Shown: positions 25,184 through 33,980 of the stretch, piece after piece
Layout: each line of letters starts with the position of its first letter
Position numbering within the stretch: the first letter of the stretch is position 1
DNA from: Candidatus Izemoplasmatales bacterium
GTDB taxonomy: Bacteria > Bacillota_I > Bacilli_A > Izemoplasmatales > Hujiaoplasmataceae
Reading direction: 5' to 3'
DNA: 54,575 nucleotides
Assembly (NCBI GenBank): GCA_041649275.1
Contig: JBAZNL010000011.1
Coordinates: 1-54,575 of the forward strand
The notes under the pieces: model-generated
Seen by the model: the letters and a program-made list of their open reading frames with translations, nothing else
The model's database searches: none
Told to the model about the DNA's origin: nothing
Program-made: the position numbers and the translations under genes

Positions 25184-28100
25184 ATGAAGTTCAGAAAGTT
25201 CGCACTGCTAGGCATCATCATCGCCGGATTCATGGCGCTTGTCGCCTGCGATGAGATCACAACCACCGTGCCGACCACTGCGCCGACGACCGCCACGACC
25301 GTCACCACGGTCTCGACGATGTCGAACCAGGCCAAGGTACAGGAAGTCATCGACGCCCTGACGCTCGGAGACATCTCCGCCGTCAGCGCCGACATCACCC
25401 TGCCGTCGCCGACCACCTACGGCGTCATGGTCTCGTGGAGTTCCTCCGACGAAGACGTGATCAACATCTTCGGCGAAGTGACCGTCCCCGGCTATGAAGA
25501 CGGGGATGCGACCGTCACCCTGACCGCAACCGTCACCCTCGGCGCCGTCACCCTGACGAAGGAATTCACCGTGACCGTCGTCGCCCAGACCGTCGAAGAG
25601 TACCTGATGGCGGCCGCCAACACGATCATCATCACCGGTTCGGATACGATCACGGCGAACTTCACGCTGCCCGGCCTGGTCCGCGGCGCGGCCGTGACCT
25701 GGTCCTCGAACAACATTGCGTCGGCCGCGATCGCGGCGACCGCGAACGAAGACGGAACCTGGAACGTCACCGTCACGCGCCAGCGTCTTGAAGACGGCGG
25801 CGTGAACGTCCCCGTGACGCTCACCGCGACGCTCACGATCGGCGAAACGTCGGTCCAGACGACCCGCACGATCTTCGTCATCGCAGAGCCTCTGGCGACG
25901 CTCTACACGTCGTTCGTGGAACTGCATGCGAATTCCTCGCTGAACGACTACATCGAAGTCACCGGCCTGGTCTACGCCACGTTCAACGGCGGATACTTCA
26001 TGGTCGATGACGCCGGCGCGTTCCTCGCCGTCTACACGGCATCGTCGGCCACGGCGATCAAGAACGCCGTGATCAACGTCGGCGACGAAGTCCACATCAA
26101 GGCCTACTACGGCAAGTACAGCTCCTACACGCTGTATCAGCTCATCAACCTGAAGCTCCAGGAAGTCGTTTCGACCGGCAACGAGATCGACATCACGCCG
26201 ATCGTCCTCGAGAATCCCGCCGATCTCATCGGCATGGATCCGGTCAAGACCCTGCACGGCCAGGTCTTCACGATCACCGTGACCCCGCAGCTTCGCGGAG
26301 CGTACAACAACGTCTACCTCTTCGACGGCGCCACCCGCGTCGCGACGGTCTACTACATGTCGAACGCCGATTCGATCGACGCGCTTGAAGCGGTCGTCGG
26401 CAAGGTCATCACCATCGACGTCGTCTACTACGTGTACTACACCGGATCGAGCGCTCTCGAACCCGGCGTTCCCGAGGTCTATGTGGCCTTCGACGGACTC
26501 GCCGAGGACATCGAACTCGCTCCGCTCGAAGGACAGGAAGCCCTCGACGCCGACACCACGGCCCTGAACCTTGCGACCGAGGCGCTCTCCGAAGAGCAGC
26601 TGACGCTCCCGGCGGCCGGCAACTACGGTTCCGTCATAACCTGGGAAGTCGTCTCCGGCGGCGCGACCATCGCCGACGGCAAGGCCACGATGCCCGCCGT
26701 CGACGAAATCACTTCCGTTGTGCTCCGCGCGACCCTGACGCTCGCGGGCGTCGTTACCCCGACCACGAAGGACTTCACGATCGCGGTCGCGCCGATCGTC
26801 CCGCTGTCCGTCTCGGAAGCATGGGCCCTTGCGACCGGCCTCGGATTCTCGGGTCCCATACTCACCGGCACCGTCGAGATGGTCGAAGGCACGATCGTCG
26901 CCTTCCGCTACAACAGCGGCGGCACCGCCTACGAAGGCATGTTCATCACCGACGGCGTCCATTACCTCTACGCCCATACCGGTTCGGCCGCCTTCACCTC
27001 GGTCACCTACAACGTCGGCGACGTCGTCCTGCTCAAGGGCACGATCCAGACGTACTACTACCTGCCGCAGATCGGCACGATGACCCTCGTGCAGAAGGTC
27101 GCGGACGGCACGCCCGCCGCGTTCACGCCGACGGAAGTCACGATCGCCCAGATCTACGAGACCGTCGCCTCGACGACCGTCAGCCCGTACTACAGCACCC
27201 TCGTGAGCATTCGCGGCACGCTGGTCGTCGGCACGAGCGACAACACCACCTACATCCAGAACGCCGAAGGACAGAAGCTGTACTTCTATCGTTCCGCCGC
27301 GTTCCTCGCCGGACTCGCTTCGCTGAACGGCAAGGAAGTCATCTACACCGGCATGCTGTACGACTACAACTCGTCGATCCCCGGCTGGAGAATCACCGGC
27401 ACGAACTCGACGTTCGAAGAAGTTCCGCTGGAAGGCCAGGAAGCTCTTGACGCCGCCGTCGGCAGCCTCACCATCTCGCTGGAGCAGCTCGCCAACGACG
27501 TCGTCGCCCTGCCCGCCACCGGCGCGTACGACACCGCGGTCGCCTGGGAAGTCATCTCGGGCGGTGCGGTCATCGCCGCCGGATCGGTTACCTATCCCGA
27601 CGTCGCCGTCGACACCGACGTGGTCCTCCGCGCGACCGTCTCGCTCGGCGCGCTGACCCCGGTCACGAAGGACTTCACCGTCGTCGTGTCCCCGATCGTC
27701 CCGCTCACCGTCACCGAGACGTTCGACAAGATCGCGGTACTCGGCGGATCTCCATCCGGCGCGGTTAACGGCACCGTCGAACTGCTTCAGGGCACGATCC
27801 TCGGCTTCAAGTGGAAGTCCGGATTCGCCGCCTACGAAGGCATCTACGTCACCGACGGCACCCATGTCGTCTACGTCTATACCGGCACGACTGCGACCGA
27901 CGCGTTCGCCCTTGGCGACGTCGTCCTGATCAAGGGCCAGATCATGACATACTACTATCTGCCCGAAGTCTCCAACATCACCGTCCTGACGAAGGTCGAA
28001 GGCGCGACCCCCGCCGTATTCGACACCGTCGAGCTGACGATCGAGCAGATCTACGGCTACACGAACGTGAATACGCCCTATTATTCCAACAAGATCCAAG

Positions 28101-31027
28101 TGGTCGGCGTCCTCACCGTCGGAACGGGCGACTCGTCCACGTTCCTCATGGTCGGAACGCAGAAGCTCGTCTTCTCCCGCATCGTCTCCGACCTGTCGAC
28201 CCTTTCCGCCCTCAACGGCAAGGAAGTCATCTTCACCGGCTTCCTGAACGACTACTATGGCAGCTACTCCGCATGGCGCATCACCGGCGCCGGTTCGACC
28301 TTTGAACTGACCGAGGCCCAGAAGGCCGCCGACGACGTCGCCGGCGCGATCGTCAAGACCTCCGTCGTCGCCGAGGAAGTCGTCAACCTTCCGACGACCG
28401 CCACGAACGGATCGACCATCGCCTGGGCGATCAAGTCGGGCGCCGAGTTCATCACCTCGCTCGTCGACAACGTCGTGACCTACGCGAACGTCGCCACGAC
28501 GTCCGAAGCGGTCCTCACCGGCACCTTCACCTACACCCCGGCCGTCGGCGATCCGATCGTCACGACCAAGGACTACACGATCTCGATCTCGACGCTCGAA
28601 GTGAAGCTCGCCGCCGACAAGGAAGCCCTCACGGTCCAGGCGGCCGCGAACGAACTCGACGTGATCACCCTCCCGACCACCGGCGCCAACGGCTCCGCGA
28701 TCACCTGGGCGCTCACCGAGACGACCGACGCGTCGCTCGCGACGAACGTCCTGACCCTCAACTACAAGGGCGCGGCCTACAGCGTCACCGTCACCGCGAC
28801 CCTCACGCTGAGCACCTTCACGGACACGAAGGAATTCACGATCGACGTGAGCGCGCTCACCGTCCTGTCCTGCACCGAAGCGTACACCTACATCCGCACG
28901 CTCGTCGGCACGGGCAGCGTCGCAGGCGACATCGGGTACGTCATGGGCACGATCATCGAATTCAAGACGTCGAACGCGACGAATTACAGCGGCGCCTTCA
29001 TCACCGACGGAACGAACGTCATTTACGTGTACTATTCCTTCCCGAAGGCGGATTATGCGATCGGCGACGTCGTCCTCATCAAAGGCACGATGAAGAGCTA
29101 CTACTATCTGCCGGAAGTCGACACCACCACGATGCGCGTCATTCTCGAGAGCGCGACGCCGGCCGAGTATACCCCGATCAGCGCGACCATCGCCGAAATC
29201 GCGGCGTATGACTCGACGAACTCGAACACGTCTCCGTATCTCGCCCAGAAGGTCGTCGTGTCGGGCACCGTCGTCAAGGACGGCTCGAACTACTTCCTGT
29301 CCGACGGCACCGATCGTCTCCAGTTCTATTACGTCGAGTTCTCCGACGGCACCGTCCTGGCCGACATCGTCGGCGCCAACATCACGCTGACCGCGATCAT
29401 CGGCGAATACCGCAGCGACGGCAGCATCCGCATGAACGGCGCCTTCGCCATGGTCGCCATCACCGATCAGGATGCCGTCGACTTCGATTCCGCGAAGCTT
29501 CCCGCTTCGTTGGAACTGACCGCCGACTATGTGCTCCCGACCCCCGTGTTCGCCGCCTTTGACATCACCGTCATCTCGGCCGAACTGACCTCCTATCTGA
29601 CCGAAAGCGCCACCGGGCTCACCCTCGGTTCGCAGCCGGCCAGCACCGTCAGCGGCACCGTCACGGTCGTCGTGACGTACGGCACCGTCACCGAAGAGGT
29701 CGTCATCCCCGTCACGCTCGTCGCGATGACCGACGCCGACAAGCTGGCGCTCGCGCTCGCCGACCTGCCGGACGTCGTCACGGCTCTCAAGACCGGCGAT
29801 TACGAGATCGGCACCGCGCTCTACGGTTCGATCACCAACGTCACGATCGGCGTCGCCCTCACCGGCATCGTCACCTGGTCGGCTCCGAACATCAACGTCG
29901 CCTCCCTGCCGGCCGGCTTCGCACCGACCGTCGAAGCGGTCGTCGTGGAGATCACCGTCGGCGCCGAAGTGGGCACCGCGAACGTCTCGGTCGTCGTCAA
30001 GGGCGCCGATGCGGCCAGCGACCTCATCTTCTCCGAATACATCGAAGGATCCTCCAACAACAAGGCCCTCGAGATCTACAACGGCACCGGCATCGCGATC
30101 GACCTCTCGACCTATGTCGTCGACCTCTATTCCACCTACGTCAGCAGCGTGATGTCCACGACGCCCTCCCAGACGCTGGCCCTGACTGGCACATTGCTAC
30201 CGGGCGAAGTCATCGTCATCTACAACTCGAGCGCGACCGCCGAATTCAAACCGGCTGACGGCATCTCCAGCGCAGTCACCTTCTATAACGGCGACGATGC
30301 CCTGACGCTCAAGAACGACGGAACGATCATCGACAGCTTCGGCCAACTCGGTGGAACCGATCCGGGCACCAATTGGTCCGTCGGCGGCGTGGCTACCTCG
30401 GAATTCACACTGGTCCGCATCTCCACCGTGAAGAGCGGCCGCACCGACGCGGCTGCGGCGTTCGATCCCAGCCTCGAATGGGTCGCATATCCGCAGAATA
30501 CCGCTTCCTACCTCGGTTGGCACCTCATGGACGGAACGACAATCCTCGTCGACACCTTCACCTATGCGGATGAAGCCGAATTCGAAGCCGCATGGACAGC
30601 CCGCATCAACAGCTCCAACGCCCTCGACCCGAGCGACCTCCTGCAGCTCGACGCCACCAACGACACGATGGTCATGACCCTCCCGGCCACCGCGAACGAC
30701 GGCTGGTGGCTTGCACGCAAGTACTCGACGCTCGCCAGCTTCGGCGCCACCGATGCGTACAACTACCTGTGGTTCTACGTCACGAACAACACGAATACCA
30801 CGACGCTCTGCAACGTGTGGCTCTATTGGGGCAGCCAGAACGCCTTCCCGATCACGCTCCCGGCGGCCGGCACCTCCGGCTGGGTCTACGTGAAGCTCTC
30901 TGATTCCGGCTATTATGCGACCGGCATCACCGATTTCGCGATCGGCTTCAACAATTTCGCGGTCAACCAGGTCACCGGCAACCTCGTCGTTCATGAGGTC
31001 CGCGTCTCCCGCTACATCCCTTCCTGA
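25184..31027 (+). CDS. Giant repeat lipoprotein (Ig-like, OB-fold and lamin-tail domains), 1947 residues
   Basis: Lipobox LVAC (Cys22), Thr-rich linker to about 45, then a long array. It begins with two bacterial Ig-like domains (about 48-235), followed by OB-fold-type domains (about 236-445) of the kind found in YhcR/SNase-type secreted nucleases (EVTGLVYATFNGGYFMVDDAG). Two tandem Ig+double-OB units come next (26518-27420 and 27421-28310), then two more Ig-like domains, a further double-OB unit (28850-29470) and two more Ig-like domains. A lamin-tail domain follows (about 30010-30520: FSEYIEGSSNNKALEIYNGTG), and a final beta-sandwich resembling a carbohydrate-binding module (30535-31020). 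I see no nuclease, protease or glycosidase catalytic motif. Lamin-tail plus OB domains usually accompany extracellular nucleases, so a DNA-binding scaffold for the upstream SNase is a reasonable hypothesis. Ends 57 bases before a strong terminator. Confidence 0.88.
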   Translation: MKFRKFALLGIIIAGFMALVACDEITTTVPTTAPTTATTVTTVSTMSNQAKVQEVIDALTLGDISAVSADITLPSPTTYGVMVSWSSSDEDVINIFGEVTVPGYEDGDATVTLTATVTLGAVTLTKEFTVTVVAQTVEEYLMAAANTIIITGSDTITANFTLPGLVRGAAVTWSSNNIASAAIAATANEDGTWNVTVTRQRLEDGGVNVPVTLTATLTIGETSVQTTRTIFVIAEPLATLYTSFVELHANSSLNDYIEVTGLVYATFNGGYFMVDDAGAFLAVYTASSATAIKNAVINVGDEVHIKAYYGKYSSYTLYQLINLKLQEVVSTGNEIDITPIVLENPADLIGMDPVKTLHGQVFTITVTPQLRGAYNNVYLFDGATRVATVYYMSNADSIDALEAVVGKVITIDVVYYVYYTGSSALEPGVPEVYVAFDGLAEDIELAPLEGQEALDADTTALNLATEALSEEQLTLPAAGNYGSVITWEVVSGGATIADGKATMPAVDEITSVVLRATLTLAGVVTPTTKDFTIAVAPIVPLSVSEAWALATGLGFSGPILTGTVEMVEGTIVAFRYNSGGTAYEGMFITDGVHYLYAHTGSAAFTSVTYNVGDVVLLKGTIQTYYYLPQIGTMTLVQKVADGTPAAFTPTEVTIAQIYETVASTTVSPYYSTLVSIRGTLVVGTSDNTTYIQNAEGQKLYFYRSAAFLAGLASLNGKEVIYTGMLYDYNSSIPGWRITGTNSTFEEVPLEGQEALDAAVGSLTISLEQLANDVVALPATGAYDTAVAWEVISGGAVIAAGSVTYPDVAVDTDVVLRATVSLGALTPVTKDFTVVVSPIVPLTVTETFDKIAVLGGSPSGAVNGTVELLQGTILGFKWKSGFAAYEGIYVTDGTHVVYVYTGTTATDAFALGDVVLIKGQIMTYYYLPEVSNITVLTKVEGATPAVFDTVELTIEQIYGYTNVNTPYYSNKIQVVGVLTVGTGDSSTFLMVGTQKLVFSRIVSDLSTLSALNGKEVIFTGFLNDYYGSYSAWRITGAGSTFELTEAQKAADDVAGAIVKTSVVAEEVVNLPTTATNGSTIAWAIKSGAEFITSLVDNVVTYANVATTSEAVLTGTFTYTPAVGDPIVTTKDYTISISTLEVKLAADKEALTVQAAANELDVITLPTTGANGSAITWALTETTDASLATNVLTLNYKGAAYSVTVTATLTLSTFTDTKEFTIDVSALTVLSCTEAYTYIRTLVGTGSVAGDIGYVMGTIIEFKTSNATNYSGAFITDGTNVIYVYYSFPKADYAIGDVVLIKGTMKSYYYLPEVDTTTMRVILESATPAEYTPISATIAEIAAYDSTNSNTSPYLAQKVVVSGTVVKDGSNYFLSDGTDRLQFYYVEFSDGTVLADIVGANITLTAIIGEYRSDGSIRMNGAFAMVAITDQDAVDFDSAKLPASLELTADYVLPTPVFAAFDITVISAELTSYLTESATGLTLGSQPASTVSGTVTVVVTYGTVTEEVVIPVTLVAMTDADKLALALADLPDVVTALKTGDYEIGTALYGSITNVTIGVALTGIVTWSAPNINVASLPAGFAPTVEAVVVEITVGAEVGTANVSVVVKGADAASDLIFSEYIEGSSNNKALEIYNGTGIAIDLSTYVVDLYSTYVSSVMSTTPSQTLALTGTLLPGEVIVIYNSSATAEFKPADGISSAVTFYNGDDALTLKNDGTIIDSFGQLGGTDPGTNWSVGGVATSEFTLVRISTVKSGRTDAAAAFDPSLEWVAYPQNTASYLGWHLMDGTTILVDTFTYADEAEFEAAWTARINSSNALDPSDLLQLDATNDTMVMTLPATANDGWWLARKYSTLASFGATDAYNYLWFYVTNNTNTTTLCNVWLYWGSQNAFPITLPAAGTSGWVYVKLSDSGYYATGITDFAIGFNNFAVNQVTGNLVVHEVRVSRYIPS
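26518..28310 (+). repeat. Two tandem ~900 bp coding repeats (Ig + double OB units)
   Basis: The two units each begin with PLEGQEALDA and run through ITWEVVSGGA or VAWEVISGGA, TTKDFT or VTKDFT, a GTVE-containing OB strand, the GDVVL(L/I)KG and TYYYLP segments, NGKEVI(Y/F)TG, and an ending (G)WRITG or AWRITG. The third, more divergent OB unit at 28850-29470 shares GDVVLIKGTMKSYYYLPE. This indicates internal duplication of a domain pair. Confidence 0.8.
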
Positions 31028-31084
31028 ACCTTTGAAGGGAAAGTTGAGAAAGTCCCCGACGATCTCAACCGCATGACATGATCG

Positions 31085-31132
31085 AGCCCCGCGAACGGAC
31101 GCCTTCGGGCGCCCCGTTCCGCGGGGCTTTTT
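31085..31132 (+). terminator. Terminator of the importer/nuclease locus
   Basis: AGCCCCGCGAACGG (31085-31098) pairs with CCGTTCCGCGGGGCT (31114-31128), followed by a T-run. Confidence 0.9.
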
Positions 31133-31172
31133 CATGGCTCGGGCCGGATTATGTCCCGTTTGACGGTTTCAT

Positions 31173-31201
31173 GTGACAAACCGGGTCGTTTTTAGTATCA
31201 T
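31173..31201 (+). promoter_or_regulatory. Promoter of the O-antigen-ligase-like gene
   Basis: GTGACA at 31173-31178, 17 bp, TATCAT at 31196-31201. Confidence 0.55.
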
Positions 31202-31230
31202 AGTAAGTGCGAACACCCATGGAGGACGAC

Positions 31231-32535
31231 ATGAAGGACAGACTCGACCGGTTCCTGACCGGTCTTCCCTATCAGCTCATCATCAGTCTCGCCACCGTCG
31301 TCGTCTGGACGATGGGGTGGGCGGACTACGGGTTGCCGATCGTTCTCGGCCTCATGTTCGTCGAGTTCGTCTTTCTGAAGGATACGATCCCGACGGTGCC
31401 GCTCTTCATGAACGCTCTCTTCATGGTCTCGAAGACCGACTGGACCTTCTCCGGCGTGCCCCTCTACATCTATATGACGCCGGTGGCGATCCTCCTCGGG
31501 ATGATCGTCCACGCGGTCCGGTTCCGCGTGAATCTGCTTCGGGGGGCGATGCTTCCGGGAATCCTCGTGATGCTCGCGGCGGTCGCGCTGTCGACGATCA
31601 ACGCCGTCGACACGCTCTCGCCGATGTACGGATTCTATGCCCTCGTCGGCCTGCTCTACGCAGCCGTGTACCTCTTCTACGTGAACACGATCCAGGGCGA
31701 CCACGTGAAGTATCTGATCCGGATGATGTTCCTGCTCGGGCTGGTCGTCTCCGCCGAGGTCCTGATCTACTACCTCCGCGTCGACGACGTCCTCTACGCG
31801 ATCGAAAACAAGACGATCACGCTCGGCTGGGGCATCTCGAACTACATCGCCACCTATCTGATCCTCTTCGTACCGATGACCTACTACTACGCCAAGACGA
31901 CGAAGCTCCCGCTGCTTTACATCATCGTCGGGATCTTCGAGGGGATCATGCTCCTGTTCACGGCGTCGCGGGGCGGGATCATCGCCTTCGCCGGGACCTT
32001 CGGCCTGTGCGCCCTGTACCTGATGGTGCAGAAGCGCTGGTGGCACACCGCGCTCCACTTCCTCGCCGCGTTCGGCGCCATCGCGCTCGCCGCGTGGATC
32101 GGAAAGGAATTCTTCGTCACCCTCTTCGACCGGCTGTCGACGCTCCTCCTCGACGACAGCGGGCGGATTCCGATCTGGCTCGACGCGATCGCCAAATTCA
32201 GGGAACATCCCCTCTTCGGAAACGGGCTCTTCGCCCGACTCGACGAGGCGGGCGACTTCCGGATGTTCCACAACACCGTGCTGCACACCGCCGCGACCCT
32301 CGGCCTCGTCGGCCTCGCCGGGCTGGCGATGCAGGTGTTCGTGCAGTTCAAGTGGGTCCTGCGGAGAAGGACGCCGGAGGCGATCTTCCTCGGCATCGCC
32401 CTCCTCGGCGCGCACATGCACGGCATGGTCGACAACATCTACTTCATGCCGCAGTTCATGATCGTGATCGTCATCATCGTCGCCGTCTGCGAGAACGCGT
32501 ACCGGGTCCCGCAGAACGAGCTGGTGAGGGCATAG
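31231..32535 (+). CDS. Wzy/O-antigen ligase-like polytopic membrane protein
   Basis: Start 31231 follows GGAGG at 31221-31225. The 434-residue protein has about ten hydrophobic segments and the O-antigen ligase/Wzy_C signature: LLFTASRGGIIAF (about 248-260), then a large loop with GRIPIWLDAIAKFREHPLFGNGLF and MFHNTVLHTAATLGLVGL (about 310-362). Family members polymerise or ligate lipid-linked glycans at the outer membrane-face or cell surface. No glycosyltransferase cluster is nearby, so it may modify a membrane glycolipid or glycosylate surface proteins such as the Thr-rich lipoproteins. That last idea is speculative. Confidence 0.82.
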   Translation: MKDRLDRFLTGLPYQLIISLATVVVWTMGWADYGLPIVLGLMFVEFVFLKDTIPTVPLFMNALFMVSKTDWTFSGVPLYIYMTPVAILLGMIVHAVRFRVNLLRGAMLPGILVMLAAVALSTINAVDTLSPMYGFYALVGLLYAAVYLFYVNTIQGDHVKYLIRMMFLLGLVVSAEVLIYYLRVDDVLYAIENKTITLGWGISNYIATYLILFVPMTYYYAKTTKLPLLYIIVGIFEGIMLLFTASRGGIIAFAGTFGLCALYLMVQKRWWHTALHFLAAFGAIALAAWIGKEFFVTLFDRLSTLLLDDSGRIPIWLDAIAKFREHPLFGNGLFARLDEAGDFRMFHNTVLHTAATLGLVGLAGLAMQVFVQFKWVLRRRTPEAIFLGIALLGAHMHGMVDNIYFMPQFMIVIVIIVAVCENAYRVPQNELVRA

Positions 32536-32541
32536 AAATAA

Positions 32542-32591
32542 GGAATCGGGAGAACGCCTCGGCGTCGTCTCGATTCCCTTTTGTTTTTTTT
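32542..32591 (+). terminator. Terminator after the Wzy-like gene
   Basis: GGAATCG (32542-32548) pairs with CGATTCC (32571-32577), with an inner GCC/GGC stem, followed by CTTTTGTTTTTTT. Confidence 0.8.
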
Positions 32592-32601
32592 GAACCGCAT
32601 T

Positions 32602-32658
32602 GTAAATCATATCGTTAATAGAAACGTTGACATATCGTAAACCATAATGTAAACTATA
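32602..32658 (+). promoter_or_regulatory. Fic gene promoter with three GTAAAYYATA repeats
   Basis: TTGACA at 32627-32632, 17 bp, TAAACT at 32650-32655. Three direct copies of GTAAAYYATA occur at 32602-32611, 32637-32646 and 32649-32658; two overlap the spacer and -10 region. This is the expected placement of a repressor operator. Confidence 0.6.
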
Positions 32659-32677
32659 TATGCGAGGTGACAGAGCG

Positions 32678-33898
32678 ATGACATATACGGATTACAAACA
32701 ACTTTGCGGTTCGCTCGAACATTACCCGGCGCGGGCGGAACTGATGTATCGATACGGCATGAAGAAGGTTGAGATCGACGATGTCAATCTGGCGAAGCAA
32801 AGCGATGAGGACTACGTCAAGCCGGGACTGCGCGGGGAACACGATGAAAGGATCGTATATTGGCTTCGCTCCGAGCCGCTCCTCAAGATCGTCGGTGCTC
32901 AGGAACTGGTCATGAACTCGGACTTGAGCGAGTATGCCGACTTCCGGGATTCGGAACCGCTCAACGGCTTCATCTATTCCGAAATCGAGTCCAGCCTCTC
33001 GATCGAAGGCGTCCGCAGCACGCGCGCCCGGATCGAAGAACTGCATCGGATCGATTACGACATCCTGACGGATCAGAACGACATCATCGTGAAGAACATG
33101 CTGCTGGGCTTCGACTTCGTACGGAAACACGACATCACCGAGCAAAACATCCATCAGTTGTATCGCATCCTGTCGAACCGCTGCCTGAACCCGGGAGACG
33201 AATTGCCAGAGGGGCTCATCTACCGGAACGACGCGGTGCAGATCGTCGACGTCGCGGGCGCCGTCGTCGACCGCGGCGTCGATCGAACCCGGATTCCCGA
33301 CATGATCGGCGACCTGCTGGCGTACATCGATCGCGACAAGACCTACGAGGAGCATCTCGTCGCCTCGCACGTCATCCACTATTACTTCATCTACATCCAT
33401 CCCTACTTCGACTACAACGGCCGCATGGCGCGCATGCTGTCCTTCTGGTACAACGTCAAGCACGCGCCCTCGCTGACCCTCCTGTTCGTCAGCGAGGCGA
33501 TCAGAAACAAGGTCAACAAAGCCGGATATTATGCGGCGATCGCCAATTCGAGGACGATGGAAAACGACATCACGTACTTCGTCGAATATGCGGCCGACGT
33601 CATTCTCGACTACACGAAGGTCTACATCAACTACTATACCCTGCTGCGCCGGATCAAGTCCGCAGGGAAACAATTGAGACGTTCGGAAGAAATCGCCTTG
33701 AAGCACGTGCTCGCGATGCCCGGGACCGAGGGGTATTTCGACTGGAAGGATTTCCGCGATTTCGCCGGCGAATCCTATAGCAAGGTCCATTGCCTGAACC
33801 TCCTCAACGCCCTCCTCGATCTTCGCATCCTCTCCGCCGTCGACCGGAAGAAGGCGAAGCTGTTCCGACTGGAACGCGATGCCTGGTGGTTGATGTGA
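32678..33898 (+). CDS. Fic-domain protein with N-terminal inhibitory motif and C-terminal winged helix
   Basis: Start 32678 follows AGGTGA; 406 residues. The Fic motif is HPYFDYNGRMAR (His241 to Arg252): His, Asp, Asn, Gly and both Arg of the HxFx(D/E)GNGRxxR consensus are kept, but the first Gly is Tyr. An upstream SLSIEG (Ser106-Gly111) fits the (S/T)xxxE(G/N) inhibitory motif, so this is a self-inhibited class II Fic AMP-transferase. The C-terminus (about 340-406) resembles a winged helix and may bind DNA. Fic enzymes transfer AMP to Tyr/Ser/Thr of target proteins. No antitoxin gene is adjacent; the winged helix together with the promoter repeats suggests autoregulation (inference). Confidence 0.88.
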   Translation: MTYTDYKQLCGSLEHYPARAELMYRYGMKKVEIDDVNLAKQSDEDYVKPGLRGEHDERIVYWLRSEPLLKIVGAQELVMNSDLSEYADFRDSEPLNGFIYSEIESSLSIEGVRSTRARIEELHRIDYDILTDQNDIIVKNMLLGFDFVRKHDITEQNIHQLYRILSNRCLNPGDELPEGLIYRNDAVQIVDVAGAVVDRGVDRTRIPDMIGDLLAYIDRDKTYEEHLVASHVIHYYFIYIHPYFDYNGRMARMLSFWYNVKHAPSLTLLFVSEAIRNKVNKAGYYAAIANSRTMENDITYFVEYAADVILDYTKVYINYYTLLRRIKSAGKQLRRSEEIALKHVLAMPGTEGYFDWKDFRDFAGESYSKVHCLNLLNALLDLRILSAVDRKKAKLFRLERDAWWLM

Positions 33899-33922
33899 AA
33901 CAAGCGGACAGGAGTTGTAAAC

Positions 33923-33973
33923 GAAAACGGAACCGAGTCGGCGCAGACGCGCCCTCTCGGTTCCGTTTCATTT
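33923..33973. terminator. Bidirectional terminator between Fic and endonuclease genes
   Basis: GAAAACGGAACCGAG (33923-33937) pairs with CTCGGTTCCGTTTC (33956-33969). A and T runs flank the stem on both sides. Confidence 0.85.
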
Positions 33974-33980
33974 GAACGGT

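Noticed and set aside
25184..31027. CRISPR or DNA-level tandem repeat in the giant gene
   Set aside because: The repetition is at protein domain scale (about 900 bp units with diverged bases), not short direct repeats with spacers.
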